Of a stretch of 64,000 nt of DNA, positions 45,465 to 55,500 are shown piece after piece (position 1 is the stretch's first letter; every line of letters starts with the position of its first letter). The notes under the pieces were generated by a model. It searched no databases. It was not told the DNA's origin and worked only from the letters and a program-made list of their open reading frames with translations. The DNA is from Leptidea sinapis (Eukaryota > Arthropoda > Insecta > Lepidoptera > Pieridae), in the NCBI RefSeq assembly GCF_905404315.1, contig NC_066287.1, positions 10,044,001 to 10,108,000 on the forward strand, written 5' to 3'. The position numbers and the translations under genes are program-made.

Positions 45465-46015
45465 AGGAGACGTTACGGTTAACTGATGTAAAGTGATCCT
45501 CGCCACATCACATTCTCTTGCAACACCAGACGAATCACAGGACTTGCTGGCCTTTAAGAAAGCTGTACGCGCTTTTTAGAAGGTACCCATGTCGTATCGT
45601 CTTGGAAACACTGCATATGTAGATCTTTCTATGATTTAACTATACGTGGAAGAGATGTCCTTGAAAACTGCACTGTAGAGGAATGCCCGACAACTAGATG
45701 GTGGGGATGGTATCCTTATTTGTGGAGTGTTATGGGAAAGTTGGGATCCGGTAGCAGGAATCGGGTTGAACAGTTCTTCGGAATACTCCCATTGATAAAT
45801 TTGGTAGAAGACTCACAATGAAGTGACGTCTTTACATGACGCCAAGTGATCGAGCCGTTCCCGGGGCACTGGATCCATGACAATACGGACAGCTCTGCAA
45901 GCAGTGAAATAAGTAATTGGAGCCGATGCTGCAGTGTGCCAGACCAGAGATGAAAACAATACTCCACATGTGGCCGGACCAGAGCTTTGTAGAGTGCTAG
46001 AGCATATGTGCTCTA
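45465..46015 (-). pseudogene. LINE-B, longest fragment (post-RT region and 3' end)
   Basis: The minus-strand frame at 45967-45716 starts MEYCFHLWSGTLQHRLQLL, matching the HVEYCSHLWAGxxQxxL segment after the RT core of CR1-type LINEs. The PRTTKLWNEL-equivalent region and 3' UTR follow down to ~45470. Several stops. Confidence 0.75.
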
Positions 46016-46168
46016 TTTTTAAGCTTAAAGCTTCTTTTCTTTTTCTGAATGTTGCAAGAGCTCACTTAATGCTCATGCAATATCTGATCAAAACGATTAC
46101 AAGCAAAAAACATATCAATATATTATGGAATGAGATAGGTATATAAGGTGCGTTTCCGCGTTGGCGAT

Positions 46169-46209
46169 CCAATTCCTTTTTGGTTGCCAAAAAGCCAAAA
46201 AGGAATTGG
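46169..46209. promoter_or_regulatory. Perfect 15-bp hairpin upstream of the small membrane-protein ORF
   Basis: CCAATTCCTTTTTGG (46169-46183) and its exact complement CCAAAAAGGAATTGG (46195-46209) surround TTGCCAAAAAG. It lies ~350 bp upstream of the ORF start at 46554, in a GC-richer patch that may be its promoter or 5' UTR. Confidence 0.45.
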
Positions 46210-46256
46210 AGTTGGTGCACGGTGCAATATCATTGACCGTTATTATAAATCTAATT

Positions 46257-46515
46257 CTTGTGAAGTGAGTTTCGGGTTTCTTCGATTCTCATAAAGTATT
46301 CATGTTTCGTTTGACTTCAGCTGCGTCTCGTCTATAACCGTTAACTTTATGAGTATAAGTACGCTCTATAGAATTCAGCCTAAGTCTTGTGAAGTGATTG
46401 TTGTTGTTGTTTCTGGTTTGTTTAATTCTCATGGGCTATTAATTTCTACTGAACGAAATATGAATAGTTGTAGCAGTATCATCTGCGCCTCGTCTATAAC
46501 CGTTAACTTTATCTT
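46257..46515 (+). repeat. Degenerate tandem duplication upstream of 46554 ORF
   Basis: TCTTGTGAAGTGA...TTTCGATTCTCAT...CTCGTCTATAACCGTTAACT occurs twice (about 46257-46351 and 46384-46513). The block ending CGTCTATAACCGTTAACTTT is nearly identical in both. Confidence 0.6.
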
Positions 46516-46553
46516 ATGATGCAGGGAATCTGGCCGTTGCTCAAAAATACACT

Positions 46554-46805
46554 ATGAAATATCTTCAACAAAATTCTAAGGCCAACACATCACTGGATAC
46601 CAATAGTTTACAAGGTCTAGTTGGCACTAATTATCCACACTCATTATTGTATGCAGTGCTTATGTTAATTGTAGTCCTGGCAATTTACTATGTTAGTAGG
46701 GACTGGAAGAAATTCACGGCCCCAGAGGAAGTTGATCTCGGATCTATAAGAGTTTTCCATCACCGTTATAAACGCAGATATAGTCGCGGACACAAACATA
46801 ATTAA
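46554..46805 (+). CDS. Small single-pass membrane protein (hypothetical)
   Basis: An 83-residue ORF with one clear membrane segment, SLLYAVLMLIVVLAIYYV (about residues 30-47), an Asn/Ser/Gln-rich N-terminus and a very basic C-tail (RYKRRYSRGHKHN). No family recognised. It is followed 17 bp after its stop by AATAAA (46822-46827), as expected for a real transcript. Upstream, ATG at 46516 opens a 13-codon frame (MMQGIWPLLKNTL) whose TGA overlaps this start as ATGA, so leaky or reinitiating translation would be needed if that leader is in the mRNA. Alternatively GATGCAG at 46518-46524 is a splice acceptor and more N-terminal sequence exists. The convergent serine protease homologue shares the 3' intergenic region. 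Confidence 0.5.
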   Translation: MKYLQQNSKANTSLDTNSLQGLVGTNYPHSLLYAVLMLIVVLAIYYVSRDWKKFTAPEEVDLGSIRVFHHRYKRRYSRGHKHN

Positions 46806-47049
46806 CGAAACTTATTGTTATAATAAAATATAATTTCATCAATCAGTCTTTTATTGTTTAATTTAATAAAATTAGCTACTTTAATCAATGACGTTCTATA
46901 CATTTAGACATATCAAGTCGTATAAAAACAAATCTGAAATATGGAACACGCTACAAATGACACCATAACATTTTTACATATTGCATATACGTATAACATA
47001 TAAATACGTTGTGCATAATAGTGAAAATGAATTATATTTTGTAAAATAA

Positions 47050-48405
47050 TTAGAATGTTCTAGTATGTAGCATTTTTATCTGGTAGTACACACGTTTGAT
47101 ATTTGCAAAACATGCAAATTTAGTTTTTGCTCTGTCGTATGCGCTCGTTGAGGCTAAGCCATACAGCCGTTCATTTTGAACTAGAAGATCGCCGGCCCTT
47201 ATCGGGCAGTTCTCTAGGTCCTTTACACATATGATATTCTTTTTTTTGAAGTGATCATGCCAGTCTATGGAAATTTCATCGGGATTTGTGATCACAGTCG
47301 CAAGTTGGACTGACAATGAGCGACCGCCACGATAGGGCCTGCCAATCACATATGCTTGCAGTTTAGCTTCAATACTAGCATATACTAATTTAATTGGCTT
47401 GGAACACTTCGACAAATCTCCATAAGTGGTTAACACAACTAAGGCCTTTGTAACGATACCCTCATGAGGTATCACGTCAATAGCATCAACAGGAAATCCT
47501 TTTTTACAGAAAGGGCTGTAACAATTAAGTATTATTAAGTTTCTTAAGTTCACATTATATTATTAAGTGAAGACATTAACGTACAATAAACAGCTAGACT
47601 CAAAATCAAGTTCAAAAATGTCTGAAGCAAAACCCTGCGAAGCGTCTAGTAGGTGAGTTTTCGTTCAGTTGTGTTTCAACCGCGCTTTGAATACAACTCC
47701 GCGCAATGAAAAAGTGTTCAATGAAAAAGTTTCCAAATAACAACATGAAAAGTAAGGAGTGTTGTATTTCAGGTAAGTGCCCCTTTATATTAACAAAATT
47801 GTGTAACTAACTTGACGGTTTTTATCATTTTGCTAAATAATTATATTCCAATTGCTAAAACAAAACGTTATTGTATACGTATATACAACGCCGCTCGGAT
47901 AATAGCGTTATTGTATACGTATATATAACACCTTATAATAGGCGATTGGGAATCTAGTTGTTTATTGTACGTCAATGAATTAAAATACCAAAATTGCTTA
48001 CTCGGTTGCACTCCCTAAATATAGACGAACGCTACCAGACCGAATACAAAGTTCGTTCGCCAAAACGGAGCTAGAAGAGAGAACTGCCCCAACACAAATA
48101 AGTTCTTTTGTTGTTACTGAATGTAATCTAGCAACAAAACGATATGTATCGACTTTAACTAAATTGCAATCCACCTTTGAATACTCACTTTTCGAAATTA
48201 GCGAGTCGAAGCCCCTGTAGTGCATGATAAGATTATTAATCACTAAACCCATTGTAACAACAAATATGGCAGTCATTAAAACGACGACATATATTTTACT
48301 ATTTCTAGTTCGATCGTCCCATGGTATTGCAATAAAGTAAGGGTGATATTCATTTTTAGGATGTGAGATATCTTCCTCAAATGCATTGTTTTCTAGAGCT
48401 TCCAT
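47050..48405 (-). CDS. Membrane-anchored inactive trypsin-like serine protease homologue, two exons
   Basis: Join complement(48405-48002, 47515-47050). Exon 1 ends with donor GTAAGC and exon 2 starts after TTGTTACAG; the phases match (GA|C), giving 289 residues. The protein has a cytosolic N-terminus, a transmembrane helix at about residues 37-60 (signal-anchor, no cleaved signal peptide) and a divergent S1-fold region from ~residue 85. CVGAVLSSSSVLANELC (104-120) corresponds to the CGG...AAHC block, with Leu at the catalytic His position. CPIRAGDLLV (238-247) corresponds to CxGDSGGPLV, with Ala at the Ser position, followed by NERLYGLAS and FACFANIKRVYYQI like the chymotrypsin C-terminus. 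It should therefore lack peptidase activity and act, if expressed, as a pseudoprotease. The S1 region is somewhat short (~205 residues). AATAAA on the minus strand is at 46855-46850. The model rests on splice signals and motif spacing, not alignment. Confidence 0.75.
47618..47652 (+). CDS. Possible tiny first exon on the opposite strand
   Basis: AAAAATG opens MSEAKPCEASS plus two bases, followed by donor GTGAGT at 47653. It lies inside the intron of the protease homologue, antisense. TTGTATTTCAG|GTAAGT at 47762-47778 could be a recursive splice site. No downstream exon was identified, so this may be chance. Confidence 0.25.
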
Positions 48406-48607
48406 TCTAACTAATATAACATAGACAGGTCAAGAGAGCGACAATTAATCTAGTTGGTCACATTCGAACCAGGGAGCTAATATCCAATTAGGCGGGAAAT
48501 GTCAGATAGAATACCAAAAGCATACCCGTCGTAGAAGGTTTCTTTGCACAGGATGTCCGACTAAGTGGGTTCCACAACGGCACGCTTTCAATCGTAAAAC
48601 AGTAATA

Positions 48608-48840
48608 TTTTTTTTATATAAGAGGGGGCAAACGGTTAAGAGGCTCACGGGGTGGGAAGAGGAGATCCGGACATCCGCAACATCAGGTATCAAGAGATGC
48701 GTTGCCGGCCTTTAAGGAATGCTCTTTTCTTGAAGGTCCCTAAGTCGTATCGGTTCTGGAAAACTGCAGCCGGCAATTGATTCCACAAAGTAGCTGTGCG
48801 TGGCAAAAAATTCTTGCAAAACGCGCGGTTGTTTTTAAGT
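48608..48840 (-). mobile_element. LINE-B-related 3' fragment (subfamily 2)
   Basis: The plus strand has AAGAGGGGGCAAACGGTTAA, CCGGACATCCGCAACATCAG, then GCGTTGCCGGCCTTTAAGGA and TCCCTAAGTCGTATCGGTTC. Confidence 0.6.
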
Positions 48841-48848
48841 TTGAAAGC

Positions 48849-49026
48849 CTGAGATTTATACAGCGTACTTAGACTTTGATCAGACTTTACTTACGTAAAG
48901 TTTAGCCGAGTGTAAGCTTAGACTTTTGCATTGGGCTTAATTTCAACTGTATGCTTAACTTATTCTCAGCCAAGTTTTACGTAAGTAAAGTCTGAGCAAA
49001 GTCTCAGTACGCTCTATAGATCTCAG
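48849..49026. mobile_element. Foldback MITE, 178 bp
   Basis: CTGAGAT...AGACTTTGATCAGACTTTAC and TTACGTAA at the left are mirrored by GTAAAGTCTGAGCAAAGTCT...ATCTCAG at the right. Arms are ~65 bp with scattered mismatches. Confidence 0.7.
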
Positions 49027-49063
49027 CGACGAGCGCAATTGCGATGCCGCTCAGAAAATTAAG

Positions 49064-49664
49064 TTTCAGATTTTAATTGATCCATTTACACTTAGTAATA
49101 AGGGTTAAAATATATGTCACCGTTCAGTGATAGGGCGATAGCCTCGCTTACATAAACTTAAGAAAATCATATTGTATGAGTAATTCAAACTATGTTAAAA
49201 ATAGCAACAACTGGTTTAATTGAAAGTCAACTCTCTCTTGGCTAAATCCATAAGTACTTCAAAATAGTACCTACAACCAATCATCAAAACTATACATATG
49301 TAATGGAGTAACCTACCTACATGGAGAGTAATACCTAGGTAATGAAACAAGATTAAATAGTAAACCAAACCTACATATAAATTATAAACTGATAAGAAGA
49401 AGGCACCTAAGTACCCAACGGAGTCTATTTTTACTGATTTTCTAGTATCCACACAAAACCTCCGTTGCTATCTTAGTGAAAAAAAATATGTAGGTAAGTA
49501 CCTACCGTTTTGAGGAAACAATTTTATACTCAGGTATTTCGAAAAATAATTTGCTTTTACCCGAGTTTTTTATAGAACTTCTGGCGGCAAGTTGTCAAAA
49601 CATCATATTTTTTATGCTCTGAATTAGAAAGAGTCTTTTGATGATCTGAATGACGTTTGCTTTT
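49064..49664. other. No gene recognised
   Basis: AT-rich. An open frame at 49216-49452 (minus) is hydrophobic but has no recognisable family. Confidence 0.35.
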
Positions 49665-49802
49665 TTTATAGAAGAGCCTCCTCTCCTCCATCAACGAGTG
49701 TACAGGTCACCTGATGTTAAGTGATCAGCTCCGCCCATATTTTCTTGCAACACTAGAGGAATTGCAGGATCGTTGCTTGACTTTTAGAAAGATATACGCG
49801 TT
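49665..49802 (-). mobile_element. LINE-B 3' terminal fragment
   Basis: Plus strand has CAGGTCACCTGATGTTAAGT and TTTTCTTGCAACACTAGAGG. Confidence 0.6.
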
Positions 49803-51095
49803 TAAACGCAATGTTTGACAAAAGCGTTTAACCGTGTTCAGCATGAGACTATTATCAATAAATTATATCACTACGGTGTAAGAGGATTGTCGCTAAAACT
49901 GAAATGGAAAACTATACCCTGATTCTCAATAGGTGAATCTCAAGACTAAATATTAGTACCTTTCCAGTTGTCACCATCCAACAATCCAAGTTGGAGTTAG
50001 CACATGTTTTCTCAACGTTCTAGTTTTTAATAAACAATATTAACCATGCTAAATCAACGTGAATGAACAATTTAAAGTGACATAGTTAACCTTTAATGGT
50101 TATTTGTCTTCTTTAACCCAAGATGCACAATAATTGCCTCATAATTGCCACGATAACATACGATGAAGCTGATGTGATGATGATAAAATGAAAAGAGATT
50201 ACCAACTGAGAAAATTCAACGTGTGTAAACCAGGGATGTAACTACATATTATAATAGTACTGTGCACTACTGATCAAAACTCAGTCAGATAGGCATAAAA
50301 ATGTGGCCATCTTATTAAAGAAAAAACAGTTAATAATATGGGACTGAGGACCCTCTCGATTTTAGTCCAAACATTCGGTCCCATATAACTTCCTTGTACT
50401 AAATATAAATGGCCCAAGTTTAAGAAAATTTATTGAATTAGGCGTTACTTTGCGGAGATCCATAATTATACAAATGATTTAAGGTTTTTTTAGTGTTAAT
50501 TCCGCCAATATTTGTTTTTAAAACAATTCCACACGTGTTTCGCCTCGTGTAGAGGCCCAAGTTTAGTAAGTATAACAAAATGACTAAATAGTAGTCAGCT
50601 TTTTTTATACTAAACAAGGATACGATGGTAATTTTTGTACGCCACTTTGTACAAGTGCAGCACTTGAGGTTACGAAGCATCTAAATTACAGTTTATTATG
50701 GTGTAATAAGAATTTTATTGAGCGTAGCTGAGCGGAGCTCCCACCGGTTGACTCCAATTGATTTCTGTGTTAAATTGTTTCTCGGCCTTTTCTGGACCGA
50801 TTTTTAAAAATTTTTGAACTCATAGAAAGCTTTCTAGGTTACCTACTGTCAAGACAGAATTTTGTATTTCTACTTGTTTCAATTATTATAATTAAAAACA
50901 AACATAATTTACAAATTATTCTAAATTAGCACGCGCTATTTATATTTATTTAAAAATTGAGCTGATTGATCAAATCACAATAAGTTTTAATTGTAACACT
51001 GCTATCCTTTGATCATTTTCGAATGATCATGTTTCGGATTAATTTGTTTTGTTACCGTACATAGATTTAGTTAACCTCGCTTCGCTCAAGTATAC
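49803..51095. other. No gene recognised
   Basis: AT-rich ~1.3 kb. The part from ~50700 (GAGCGTAGCTGAGCGGAGCT) may belong to the element ending at 51136. Confidence 0.35.
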
Positions 51096-51136
51096 GCCGC
51101 AGCGAAGCGGTACGATGAGCGACTGCGGCATCCTAG
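51096..51136 (+). mobile_element. Possible Helitron 3' terminus
   Basis: Hairpin GCCGCAG (51096-51102) / CTGCGGC (51123-51129) is followed by ATC and CTAG|T at 51133-51137, the textbook order hairpin-CTRR-T. The 5' end was not identified. Confidence 0.35.
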
Positions 51137-51201
51137 TAGTATTTAAAATTAAATTCATAAAATATAATACACTTGTGCTCTTTGTAGGTCAGGCTTGATG
51201 C

Positions 51202-51215
51202 TTTTGTTGTGTCAA
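51202..51215 (+). repeat. Left target-site duplication of the full-length LINE
   Basis: TTTTGTTGTGTCAA, identical to 56858-56871. Confidence 0.9.
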
Positions 51216-51415
51216 GTTTTTTTTTTTTTTTGTTTTTTTTTTTTTTTTTTTTTGGCGGGAACGAGTGAACGAAGGAAGGCGCGCTTATACAAAAAAAAAT
51301 TGTTTAAATTATTGTTCATAGTGCATATATTTTTCATACTTGTAAATTGTTTATCCTGGTTTATAAATATTCGATTTTTGTATATATAAATTGTTAAGTG
51401 CGCTTCCCCATCGCC

Positions 51416-52534
51416 ATGGGGAAGCGTACAGGTAAAAGGCCGAAGAACGGCCAGAGCGACGCAGAACCAGCAGACGAACTTCCCCTATCCGAATCCTCGG
51501 TATCTGACGCGGAGGTGACTGAACGTCTCATTGTAAGAAGAAAGGATAAAGAGAAGTATACCCCTTATAGAGCGACAAATTATTATAGGTTATACGACGA
51601 AAATTCAAATAAGAAAGAATTTATTGTATTTCTCAATCGCAAGCAGGGTGAAGTCAAAATATCAGACAAGGACAGGTTGGGTCTGTCAAATGGAATCAGG
51701 AGGCATTGCGTATCGGGTGTGTTGCACCTGAGGTCCGTTAATGCTTTTAAAGTTGGTGTTACCTTTGACCTGCCTAACAATGCGAATGTATTTTTAAAAA
51801 ATGAAAAGTTACTTAGCGAGTTGGAGATGGTTGCCTCAATTCCGGCTTCTGAAACGGAGGTCACTGGAGTTCTTACTTCTGTTCCCACTGATTACTCCAA
51901 CAAAAAAATTCATCAATTAATTGCATCGAGTAAAAAAGTTATTGCTGTGAGAAGGTTCATGCGGCGAGTAAAGGACCCACAGGGTGTTGTCTCCTTTGTT
52001 CCAACGCAAACTGTTGCAGTCACATTTGCATCAACGTTGTTACCTGAGTATGTAACACTTGATCACTGGAGGCATGAGGTTAATGTATATGTACCCCCTA
52101 TTAAACAGTGTCTACGCTGTATGAAATTTGGCCATATTGCTAAATTTTGTAGAAACAATGAAGTTTGTTCCATATGTTCTGACAATCACAATTTTAAAAT
52201 GTGTCCAAAAACTTTAACAAAATGTGCCAACTGTGGTGGAGATCACATAGCTATCTCATCTACCTGTCCTCTGAAAAAACAAAAAATTGAAGAAAACAAA
52301 GTGAAGTCCCGTAGTGTTAGATACTCAGATCTCTTCAATGAAACTGCTTTCCCTCAATTAAACTCAAAGTATATTGACACACACCTGAGCAATCTTATAA
52401 AATCTGACAAATTTATGAACCTCTTGGTTGAAGCAGTTTTACAAATTTGTACAAATAAAGATAAGTTAACTATAAATTCAAATAGTATTAAGGAAATTCT
52501 GAATAACACTTTTAGAAAAAAGACACCTAGTTAA
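51416..52534 (+). CDS. LINE ORF1, gag-like nucleic-acid-binding protein
   Basis: 372 residues from ATG at 51416 (GCCATGGGG, a good initiation context); an upstream in-frame GTG is unlikely as a start. It has a basic, Lys/Arg-rich N-terminus, a central region typical of insect LINE gag proteins, and three zinc knuckles near the C-terminus: CLRCMKFGHIAKFC (C-x2-C-x4-H-x4-C), CSICSDNHNFKMC (x2,x3,x4) and CANCGGDHIAISSTC (x2,x3,x6). Known function of the family is to bind element RNA, form the ribonucleoprotein and act as a chaperone in target-primed reverse transcription. The frame is intact, so this part could still be translated. It ends TAA, 8 bp before the ORF2 ATG, suggesting reinitiation. 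Confidence 0.9.
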   Translation: MGKRTGKRPKNGQSDAEPADELPLSESSVSDAEVTERLIVRRKDKEKYTPYRATNYYRLYDENSNKKEFIVFLNRKQGEVKISDKDRLGLSNGIRRHCVSGVLHLRSVNAFKVGVTFDLPNNANVFLKNEKLLSELEMVASIPASETEVTGVLTSVPTDYSNKKIHQLIASSKKVIAVRRFMRRVKDPQGVVSFVPTQTVAVTFASTLLPEYVTLDHWRHEVNVYVPPIKQCLRCMKFGHIAKFCRNNEVCSICSDNHNFKMCPKTLTKCANCGGDHIAISSTCPLKKQKIEENKVKSRSVRYSDLFNETAFPQLNSKYIDTHLSNLIKSDKFMNLLVEAVLQICTNKDKLTINSNSIKEILNNTFRKKTPS

Positions 52535-52542
52535 TTGTTATT

Positions 52543-55500
52543 ATGGATACATTGAATATAGTGCAGTGGGACGCTTAAAGTATTATTAGTAATAGGCTTA
52601 TTTTTACAAGGTTTTTATATGAAAATCATATCCATATTGCTATAATTTCGGAAGCTTGGTTAAAACCACATCAGTATTTTTTAATAAAAGGCTATAACAC
52701 AATAAGGAATGATTGTGGTAATAAACACAATGGTGTAGCAATTTTTATTCATAATAATATCACATTTTCTAACATAAATACATATTATGATAGTGCTCTA
52801 CAAAATGTTTGCATTAAAATTAAAATTAATAACAAAGAACTGAGTATTGTGAGTTTTTACAGTCCTTCCAATTCAAATCCTCCATTTAATAAAAACAATT
52901 TAAACAGTTTAATTAAGTCCATTCCAGAGCCAATGATATTTGCAGGTGATTTCAATGCTCATCACATGTTGTGGGGATGTGTTGATACATTGCCTCGAGG
53001 TAAAGATGTTTTAGAGGTTATAGATGAGAATGGTCTTGTTATTCTGAATAATGGTCAAGCTACCACAATAGGATCTCCATCTTGGCGTCCTAATGCTCTT
53101 GACTTGACTTTGGTAACTCCATCTTTGGCTCTTTTATGTGACTGGTCAGTTATTGACAGTCCTCTGGGCAGTAGTTATCATCTCCCTGTAATAATAAAAA
53201 TGGCAGTAAGTAGTGATAGTATTAGTTTGCAAAACACATTATGTAATAATCTACATTTGCCCACTCACCCTAATTATAAGCAGGTGAATTGGAATATGTA
53301 TAGTAACTTAGTTGTTTCTTATTTGGATGATGTTAAATTTGACACTTTATCTTCAATAGATGCTTTTAATTCCTTTTGTAATATTTTACTTTCTGCTGCC
53401 AAGCAGTCAATCCCTAGCTGTCTGTTTTCCAAAAGTTCTAATAGTAATAATGCTACTAGTTCTTGTTCACAAAAATCTTTTAAATATCCTTGGTCGCCTT
53501 GGTGGAATCAGAGGTGTACAGAAGCAGTTTTAAATGCTAAAAATGGTTACATTAATTTTAAAAACAACTCCACTGATGAAAATTATGTGGAGTTTAAGAG
53601 ATTGCGGGCTTTAAAAAAACTTATCTTAAAAAGTGAAAGAAGAAATAGCTGGATAGGCTTGTGCAATTCATTTAATCGTTGTACTCCTTTGTCTTCAATT
53701 TGGAAATACATGCGCAAATTTAACAAAACTTACATTCCTGACAGTGTGTTGAATGATAGTTGGATTCCAGATTTTCTACAAAAGTATACTTCTGACTTTG
53801 TATCAAATGAGTTAACTAACTATGTAAATGTTGTTAATGATAGTAATAAATATTTGATAGAGCCTTTTTCTTTACAAGAACTAAAATCCGCTTTATTTAC
53901 TAGAAGAGATACATCTTTCGGTCTTGATACCATTCCATATATTTTACTCAAAAAACTTAATTGCCACAGTCTCAACATCTTTTTAAATAATCTTAATCGC
54001 CTATGGAAGGAGAATACTATTCCTGCAGAATGGAAAACAGACTGTTTAATCCCAGTTTTAAAGCCAGACAAAAATAAAATGTTACCTGACTCTTATAGAC
54101 CTATAGCTCTCACGTCTTGTGTTGGGAAGATATTTGAGCAGCTTCTAAAACAACGTCTCGAGTTCTTTATAGAACAAAATTGTCTTTTGCCTAATAATCA
54201 GTTTGGTTTTCGCAAAGGTCGGTCTTCTAGGGAGAGTATAGCGCAGTTACAGCTTGATGCGCATCAATGTTTAGCAAGTAATCAATATCTTTTGTCTGTA
54301 TTTTTTGACATCTCAGGTGCCTTCAATAGTGTAAATATTGCCGTGCTTTGTGACGAGTTATCAATGTTAGGGATACCAGGTAAAATAATAAATTGGATGC
54401 AATCCTTTTTGACTGACAGAAAAGTATATGTAAAATTTAATAAACATTTGTATGGACCACGACTTTCTTCTCTAGGTGTTTGTCAGGGGGGAATATTGTC
54501 TCCTTTAATTTTTATTATGTACAGAAGACGATTGAACCTTATTTTGGGGCCAAATATAGTAAACCTACAGTATGCAGATGACTTAGTCGTCTATGTATCG
54601 GGAGTTGATCTGATTAATTTAGCCGCTACTATTAATAAAGCACTTGTAAATTTATATCAATACTTTTCTTATCTTAATTTAAATGTAAATCCAACCAAAT
54701 CAAAAGTCTTTGTGATTGGTCGTAAACGCATCATATTACCTCCCATTTTATACAATGGCATTCCACTGCCTATTTCATGTGACATAAAATTTCTAGGTGT
54801 AACATTTACTCCAAAACTTTCTTGGAAAAAATATACAGATAGTGTTATAATTAAAGCGAATAAAGCTTATAATGTATTAAAATCTTTGTGTGCAACGTCG
54901 TGGGGAGCGGACCCTAAAATATTGTTAATTTTGTATAAATCGCTTATTCGTAGTCATTTTGAATATGGCTTTCATTGTTTCGCCGCAGACAGCAAAATTG
55001 TTAATAGTCTGGATAAAATACAAAATAAATGTATGCGTACAATATTGGGTGCACTTAAAACTAGCCCAATAGCTGCTATGCAAATCGAGGCCAACCTTCC
55101 TCCTTTGTGTATTAGATTTAGTTATCTTAAAGAAAGATTTATTTTAAAGCTCTATAGCTTGCCGACGAACAATCTTCTTAAGAATCTTATTGCTTATCAA
55201 TCGTCTTCATTTCCGAGACAGTTGTTTATCTTGCAAGATTTTTCTTCATTTTTTAAATTTCTACAAGATTTAAATATTCATCGGAATAATGATATACTTC
55301 CCTGCCATGCAGGTTCTTTTCGATGTAAATATTCTGCAATTAATGTTGTAATAGATCCAAATTTAACTTCAAAAGAGGAGGTTCATGTATTATTGTCAGA
55401 ATGGTCTAATTGTAAATTTGTTTATACGGATGGCGCAAAAAACAATAATAATGTTTCTTTTGCAATCTACCTTCCTGAAATTAGGAAGGGTATTGGCTTT

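Larger units (their letters stand above)
48527..49063 (+). mobile_element. SINE-like repeat S split by LINE-B and a MITE
   Basis: The first part 48527-48608 (TTTCTTTGCACAGGATGTCC) and last part 49027-49063 (CGACGAGCGCAATTGCGATG) of one S copy flank ~420 bp of inserted elements. Confidence 0.55.

Noticed and set aside
53820..54071. Antisense frames within the LINE ORF2
   Set aside because: Shadows of the sense coding sequence.
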